From Klebsiella oxytoca (GTDB lineage Bacteria; Pseudomonadota; Gammaproteobacteria; Enterobacterales; Enterobacteriaceae): a stretch of 64,000 nucleotides of DNA. The stretch covers positions 4,464,001-4,528,000 of the forward strand of contig NZ_CP046115.1 in NCBI RefSeq assembly GCF_009707385.1. The letters run 5' to 3'. A program made the position numbers and the translations under genes. The stretch's first letter is position 1, and each line of letters opens with the position of its first letter. Shown here in pieces: positions 59,651-64,000 of the stretch. Below the pieces are notes generated by a model, which did not search any database, was not told where the DNA came from, and was given only the letters and a program-made list of their open reading frames with translations.

Positions 59651-62179
59651 TTACCGGACTCCGTCCGTTATCGCCCGGCACTGCGCGGTGACCGCCGTGG
59701 TTTCACCGTTTCTGGCGGCCGGAGGTAGCCGGTAAGCAAGACGGCAGCGCTCGTCTGCCGCTTCGCCCCAGCGGATAAACAGCTGCCCCTCATCGGCCTC
59801 CACGCGGGCAAAAATGCGCTTATTCTGCCCCACCACGCCCACCACGTTATTGCCCGCATCCAGGACGTTCGCCCCGAACGGCACCTCCGGCCCCCCGGCG
59901 AGGGAGATCAGCACCGGCCGCCCCTGCGTCGTGCCAAACGACAGCTTCACCACCGCGCCGCGGTACGGCGACACCTTCTGGCTGGTCTCGTCCAGCTCCG
60001 TTTCCTCCGGGATCCCCTTCGGATCGATGCTGATTTCATTGAGCTGATAAGCATTCAGGTACGGCACCAGCGCGTAGCCCCGGCCGTCCACTCTGATGCC
60101 GGAATAGCCGCTCACCGCCGCGCCCTCCGCGCCTTTCGCTTCGACCAGCGCCTGGGTTTCGCCGGTATACGGGCTCAGCGTCAGACCGCCGCTGTGCAGC
60201 ACCGCCGCGCCGCTCAACCCCAGCGAATAGTTGTGATAATGCTTCCCGCTGCCGCCAAAGGCCTGCAGGGTGGTGTAGCGGGTACGCAGCGAGGTGCTGC
60301 CGTTGACGCTGGTATTACCGCCTCTATTCGCATTCGCCCCGCTCAGGCTGTAGCTGAGCGATTTATCCTCCAGCGCCGAGCCGCTGAGCGTCGCCTGCTC
60401 CCGCACGACGCCGCCGGGGTCGTGGTTCAGGTTCACGCTCATCTGGCGGAACGGACTGCCGCCGCCCAGCGGGATCGTCAGGTTCAGCATATAGCGGTTT
60501 TCAAAATCGCCGCTGCCGTTGCGGCTGCGGCTGGCGCTCAGGCTGTAGCTGACCCGCCCCATCTGGTTCGAATACCCCAGCTGGTACTGACGGTCGCTGT
60601 CGTCCCGGTTCCAGTAGTTCTGCTGGTACGCGCTCAGCCAGAAACTCCCCCGGCCCTGCGGCAGGCTCTGGCTCGCGGTGATCCCCAGCCGACTTTTGGG
60701 CCGCATAATCGTGTTAACCTGCCCGTTCTGATGCGGGCTGTCCCGCAGCTGCATCGCCGTCATGTAATCCAGGTAGCCGTCGGTCGAAAAGCGGTAGGCC
60801 GCGACGCTGATATTGCTCCCCGACTGCGCGATAAACTTGCTGTATTTCAGCTGATAGCTCTGGCCGCTCATGCTGCGGCCGTGCCCGTCCACCGGCTTTT
60901 CCAGCGCGGTTCTGGCGTGGGTCACGTCGAGGGAAAAGGCCCCCACCGGCGTGCCCACCGCGGCACCCAGCTGCCCGGCCTGGTAATCCTCATTGCCCTG
61001 CAGCCCGGCGTAGCCGGTAAACAGGTTGCTCAGCCCGCGGCGGAAGGTGAACTCCCCCAGCCAGGGCTCGCTGCTGACCCACCCCTGGCGCAGTTTCCCC
61101 AGCGTGGCGCTGTAGTGGTGCGTCCCCGGACGCAGCAGGTTACTGGTGGAGGCAAACGGCACCGTCTGTTTATGCACGCTGCCATCGGACTCCTGCACCT
61201 CCACCTCCAGGTCGCCGCCGTAGCCGGTGGGGTACAAATCGTTAATCTCAAACGGGCCCGGCGGCACGGTGGTTTCATACAACAGCCGCCCCTGCTGGCG
61301 AATTTGCACCCGGGCATTACTGGCTGCCGTCCCGCGGATCAGCGGCGCGTAGCCGCGCTGCGAGTCCGGCAGCATCTGCTCTTCGTTCGCCAGCTGCACG
61401 CCGCGAAAGGCCACGGTGTCAAACAGCTCCCCGGTGGTACTGGTGTCGCCGAGCGTCAGGCGCCCCTGAATCTGCGGAATATCCCGCTGGACATAGGTGT
61501 TGAGCGTCTGGTAGTGGCTGCCGGTCTCGTCCCGCCAGCTCCAGCTGCCGTTGTGACGGAAGAACCAGCCGCCAATATTGACCCCGCCGGCCAGGCCGGT
61601 ATAGGCGCTGTCCGCACTGCCGGAGCGGCTTTCGTTGCGGTAGTAGCTGGCGCTGTAGCTCAGCAGCCCGGCGGTGATCCCTTTGTCCCACATCGCCGGG
61701 TTGACATAGCCCCGGGGGTGGCGCACCAGATACAGCGCCGGGATCTCCAGCTCGAGCCGCTGCTCGCCGGTGTCTAACTGAACTTTTGCCTGCGGTATCA
61801 CCGCCTGAATCCCCAGGCAGTCATTCTCATTGCTGTTCGCCAGCAGCGCCTGCGCCTCAGGGCGCAGCCTGTCGATATCGAGGTCAATATCGAGCAGGGC
61901 CCGGGGAGAGAGGCAGATTTCACTGCGCCGTTCAGGCGGGCGGAGCGCGACGGTAATATCTTTCACGCCCCGGGACGCGCCGTTGACATACACTTCTGCC
62001 CGGTACACCCCGGGGGCGGCCTGGTTCTGCTCATAGCGGCTGAGATCGAGTTTCTGCTGGCTGCCCCGGCTCATAAACACGGTTTCGAACTCCACCGTCT
62101 CCTGGGCGTACAGCGGGGCGCAGAACAGGGCAATCGCACAGGCAACCGGCCGGCGGATAAAGGGGGCAAAGGGTTTCAT
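59651..62179 (-). CDS. Fimbrial outer-membrane usher protein
   Basis: An 842-residue usher. The signal peptide (cleavage about residue 25, LYA-QETVEF) is followed by the N-terminal chaperone-binding domain, the 24-strand pore with plug (about 140-660) and C-terminal domains. Landmarks include VNIGGWFFRHNGSWSW, GDTSTTGELFDTVAFRGVQL, and PPGPFEINDLYPTGYGGDLE. Near the end, cysteines in RCRLAY and TAQCRAI form the usual disulfide. It secretes and assembles pilin-chaperone complexes. The start at 62179 (GGAG six bases upstream) gives a normal signal peptide. The frame reaches 62239 and overlaps the chaperone gene. Confidence 0.93.
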   Translation of the reverse strand: MKPFAPFIRRPVACAIALFCAPLYAQETVEFETVFMSRGSQQKLDLSRYEQNQAAPGVYRAEVYVNGASRGVKDITVALRPPERRSEICLSPRALLDIDLDIDRLRPEAQALLANSNENDCLGIQAVIPQAKVQLDTGEQRLELEIPALYLVRHPRGYVNPAMWDKGITAGLLSYSASYYRNESRSGSADSAYTGLAGGVNIGGWFFRHNGSWSWRDETGSHYQTLNTYVQRDIPQIQGRLTLGDTSTTGELFDTVAFRGVQLANEEQMLPDSQRGYAPLIRGTAASNARVQIRQQGRLLYETTVPPGPFEINDLYPTGYGGDLEVEVQESDGSVHKQTVPFASTSNLLRPGTHHYSATLGKLRQGWVSSEPWLGEFTFRRGLSNLFTGYAGLQGNEDYQAGQLGAAVGTPVGAFSLDVTHARTALEKPVDGHGRSMSGQSYQLKYSKFIAQSGSNISVAAYRFSTDGYLDYMTAMQLRDSPHQNGQVNTIMRPKSRLGITASQSLPQGRGSFWLSAYQQNYWNRDDSDRQYQLGYSNQMGRVSYSLSASRSRNGSGDFENRYMLNLTIPLGGGSPFRQMSVNLNHDPGGVVREQATLSGSALEDKSLSYSLSGANANRGGNTSVNGSTSLRTRYTTLQAFGGSGKHYHNYSLGLSGAAVLHSGGLTLSPYTGETQALVEAKGAEGAAVSGYSGIRVDGRGYALVPYLNAYQLNEISIDPKGIPEETELDETSQKVSPYRGAVVKLSFGTTQGRPVLISLAGGPEVPFGANVLDAGNNVVGVVGQNKRIFARVEADEGQLFIRWGEAADERCRLAYRLPPAARNGETTAVTAQCRAITDGVR

Positions 62180-62219
62180 CGACAGCTCCATTTTGTAAAC
62201 CATTCCTGAACGGCGGGTC

Positions 62220-62924
62220 TTATTTCCCTGCAATATCAACCGGTCGCAGGGCGCCGTAGTCGTTAATGATGACCGGGTAAAATGTGGTGACGGATTTATT
62301 CAGGGTAAAGGTCCGGGTGCCGCCCGGGGCCATCATGCCGCCCTCGGAGATCGGTTTATCGCCCTTATCATCTTCCGTGAGATAAGCGACGGTAATGTGG
62401 AACGGCGTCGGATTACGGGCGGTGACCTGGTTACCGGAACGGGTCCAGACCACTTTTGATGGCGCCTCAGTGGCCGCGTTCCTGGACAGCCCGGCAGGGC
62501 GGAAAAAGATCTTCAGCCGCGAACGAAACGCCATCTGCAGCCGGTTCTGTTTATCGGGATTCGCCACTTTAGGCGGGACTTCCAGCACGTTCAGATAGAA
62601 AACGGACTCTTTGTCCTGCGGCAGGGCCTCGCCGGTATAGCGCAGGCGCAGGGTCTGGCCGCGACCAGCGTTGACGCGGTTAATCGGCGGGGTCAGGACA
62701 AACGGTGCCTTCGCGGTTTCCGGGGTGGACTTCGGGTCGCCGGAGTCCACCCAGGCCTGGATGAGTACCGGACCCGAACCGTTGTTGTTCATTTTGACCG
62801 ACACCTCTTTCTCGGCTGCCGGGTAGATAACCCGCGTACCGGTAATGACGATTGCGCTGTGTGCCGGCAGTGCGAGGCCGGCCAGCAGGAGAAGAAGCAG
62901 TCGGGAAAAAAGTGGGAGTGTCAT
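62220..62924 (-). CDS. Periplasmic fimbrial chaperone
   Basis: A 234-residue PapD-like chaperone with a signal peptide (cleavage about 23, after AHS). It has the N-terminal domain motif IVITGTRVIYPAAEKEVSVK with the conserved Arg, PPINRVNAGRGQTLRLRY with its conserved basic residue, and VFYLNVLEVPPK (G1 donor strand region). The second domain has ARNPTPFHITVAYL. It binds pilins by donor-strand complementation and delivers them to the usher. It lies between the pilin and usher genes, and its stop is 40 bp before the usher start. Confidence 0.94.
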   Translation of the reverse strand: MTLPLFSRLLLLLLAGLALPAHSAIVITGTRVIYPAAEKEVSVKMNNNGSGPVLIQAWVDSGDPKSTPETAKAPFVLTPPINRVNAGRGQTLRLRYTGEALPQDKESVFYLNVLEVPPKVANPDKQNRLQMAFRSRLKIFFRPAGLSRNAATEAPSKVVWTRSGNQVTARNPTPFHITVAYLTEDDKGDKPISEGGMMAPGGTRTFTLNKSVTTFYPVIINDYGALRPVDIAGK

Positions 62925-62942
62925 GGCATTCCTTCCTGAAAA

Positions 62943-62964
62943 CCGGCAGCGTTCCCGCTGCCGG
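62943..62964 (-). other. Intra-operon hairpin between pilin and chaperone genes
   Basis: CCGGCAGCG-TTCC-CGCTGCCGG is a perfect 9-bp GC stem with a tetraloop. It lies 26 bp after the major-pilin stop and 18 bp before the chaperone start. This placement is typical of elements that stabilise or attenuate fimbrial mRNA so that the pilin is made in excess. Confidence 0.75.
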
Positions 62965-62990
62965 TGAATTAACGGGTAATAACGACAGGC

Positions 62991-63545
62991 TTACTGGTAG
63001 TCGATGCTGAAGTTGACGGCGCTTTCGACCAGACCCGGCGTGGTGGCACCGGTCGCGTAGTACTCCACGGAGTACGGCAGCACGGTTGACCCGCTGGAGA
63101 TATCGAAACGGGTGGTGTTGACGGTCTGATCAGAGTTACCCACCTTGATTTTGCTGCCAGTTTGCTGATCGAGCAGCTGCAGCTGGACGTTGGTTGCCGC
63201 AGTCGCCGCCGCAGCAGTGTTGATCAGGTTATAGCTGTTAAAATCAACGGTAGAGCCGTTCTCAAAGAAGGCTGCCGCGGTGTTGGTCGCCGTCACGCCC
63301 TGGCAGTTCTCCAGACCGATGGTAAAGCCGGTGGTACCGGTCGTCTGACCCGCTGCCGCCAGGGTGGCAACGCTGACGGTCGGCAGGGTCACCAGCGCCG
63401 GAGAAGGCTGGCCGTCAACGGTGATGTCACAGGTGGTTGCAACCAGCTCGCCTTCAAAATTGATGGTGCCGTCTGCCGCCATAGCAGAAGAAGCGAAGCA
63501 CGCGGAGGCGATAACAGCAGAAAGAGCAAGTGTGTTGAATTTCAT
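62991..63545 (-). CDS. Major fimbrial subunit (FimA-like pilin)
   Basis: A 184-residue pilin. The signal peptide MKFNTLALSAVIASACFASS is cleaved after AMA at about residue 23. The mature protein has GTINFEGELVATTCDITVDG with the first Cys, a second Cys in IGLENCQGV (the pilin disulfide), and the penultimate-Tyr type ending ESAVNFSIDYQ, the beta strand recognised by the chaperone. It is first in the operon. I chose the ATG at 63545, behind GGAG, over an in-frame start at 63584 that would disturb the signal peptide. No minor pilin genes follow, only the usher, chaperone and adhesin. Confidence 0.93.
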   Translation of the reverse strand: MKFNTLALSAVIASACFASSAMAADGTINFEGELVATTCDITVDGQPSPALVTLPTVSVATLAAAGQTTGTTGFTIGLENCQGVTATNTAAAFFENGSTVDFNSYNLINTAAAATAATNVQLQLLDQQTGSKIKVGNSDQTVNTTRFDISSGSTVLPYSVEYYATGATTPGLVESAVNFSIDYQ

Positions 63546-63795
63546 TTTAAAACTCCATTTATTAATAAAACGCTTATCCTTCATCCTTTAATGAAAGATA
63601 AGTTCCATCACCGTGAAATTAATGTCTTCCGGCTAAACGTTCATCCGTGAGGAATAAAAGTTTACCGCTGTCAGACAAGATTAATTTCATCCGGTAAACC
63701 AAATGCATAAAAACGCGTTAAAATACTGACCGGTGTCTTACCGGAGATATCCTGTTCCATAAAAAAGATATAAACACCAGGTACGGTGAAAACGC

Positions 63796-64000
63796 TCAGA
63801 CCGGCACCTTCATACTGAGGATATCCCGGCACAGTAATATGCCGACAGAATTACAGTTCAGCAGACCATATTCATGAAAGACATTGCGTTTTATCCGGTA
63901 AATGGCTTTCATGGCATTCCGCGAACCGTCAGAAATCGTGGCAGCAGACTTTCCGTTACACAGGTCGTCAAACATAGCCAGCGTACTGCGGGAAACCTCT
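63796..64000 (-). CDS. LuxR-type HTH regulator heading the fimbrial operon (partial)
   Basis: The window ends inside this gene, so only its last 67 codons are visible. They read AMKAIYRIKRNVFHEYGLLN, then CNSVGILLCRDILSMKVPV and a stop. This matches the C terminus of the regulator at 25849-26403 almost residue for residue (IYRIKRNVF, YGLLNCNS, C-x-D-x-L-x-MKVPV). It lies 250 bp upstream of the pilin gene on the same strand, as its paralogue lies upstream of the trimeric adhesin operon. It is a probable regulator of the fimbrial operon. The N-terminal domain is outside the window. Confidence 0.8.
   Translation of the reverse strand, partial: EVSRSTLAMFDDLCNGKSAATISDGSRNAMKAIYRIKRNVFHEYGLLNCNSVGILLCRDILSMKVPV

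Noticed and set aside
60194..61777. 527-codon plus-strand open frame
   Set aside because: It is antisense to the usher gene, Ala/Val/Arg-rich with no family motifs, and caused by GC-rich third positions.
63546..63795. Invertible fimS-like promoter switch upstream of the pilin gene
   Set aside because: I saw no long inverted repeats flanking this region and no FimB/FimE-type recombinase gene in the window.

Overview
The window reads as chromosomal DNA of an Enterobacteriaceae member, probably in the Klebsiella / Raoultella / Enterobacter / Kosakonia group. Reasons are moderately GC-rich coding DNA, E. coli-like orthologues (YjdI, YjdJ, YtcA-MdtNOP, UxuA, UxaC, AlsE), an ERIC element with its canonical core, a REP-type palindrome, and Shine-Dalgarno sites of the usual type. 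No tRNA, rRNA, CRISPR array, intact insertion sequence or integrase was seen. Genus is not resolved from sequence alone.

Layout. 1-0.8 kb: end of an EAL-domain gene, then yjdI-yjdJ. 1.1-5.9 kb: ytcA-mdtN-mdtO-mdtP efflux operon, whose 3' end has been amplified into a tandem array (5.85-6.7 kb). 6.8-8.4 kb: POT peptide transporter. 8.9-12.0 kb: array alternating DUF805 membrane proteins with DcrB-like secreted proteins. 12.2-26.4 kb: trimeric autotransporter adhesin operon on the minus strand: regulator, TPR-like secreted protein, 3,641-residue adhesin, SmpA/OmpA-type lipoprotein, periplasmic protein. 27.1-29.2 kb: QseBC-like two-component system. 29.4-33.9 kb: autotransporter, FidL-like and MarT-like genes in the same order as Salmonella SPI-3 misL-fidL-marT, with the marT-like gene frameshifted. 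34.4-36.3 kb: winged-helix regulator, a frameshifted LuxR-type gene and a DcrB-like lipoprotein.

36.4-57.4 kb is mostly metabolic: an ArtJ-like binding protein; divergent uxuA and uxaC plus a GPH symporter for hexuronates; two divergent DeoR-controlled operons (FGGY kinase, DeoC-type aldolase, AlsE-type epimerase, PfkB kinase, FucP-type permease, VOC protein), probably for a pentose or deoxy-sugar; an OFA-family transporter; a nucleoside 2-deoxyribosyltransferase; a P-loop kinase; and a sugar-acid dehydratase with its own transporter and Crp/Fnr-type regulator.

57.8-64 kb: a small membrane protein, then a chaperone-usher fimbrial operon on the minus strand (major pilin, chaperone, usher, two-domain adhesin). 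The adhesin gene is split by an 11-G tract exactly between its two domains, which suggests phase variation or a sequencing error. The fimbrial operon is preceded by a regulator paralogous to the one heading the trimeric autotransporter operon.

The most interesting signals are the poly-G adhesin switch, the paired regulator-adhesin operons, the trimeric adhesin with seven 603-bp repeats and its accessory genes, the DUF805/DcrB-like array, the mdtP-derived tandem array, and a long inverted repeat in the uxaC leader.
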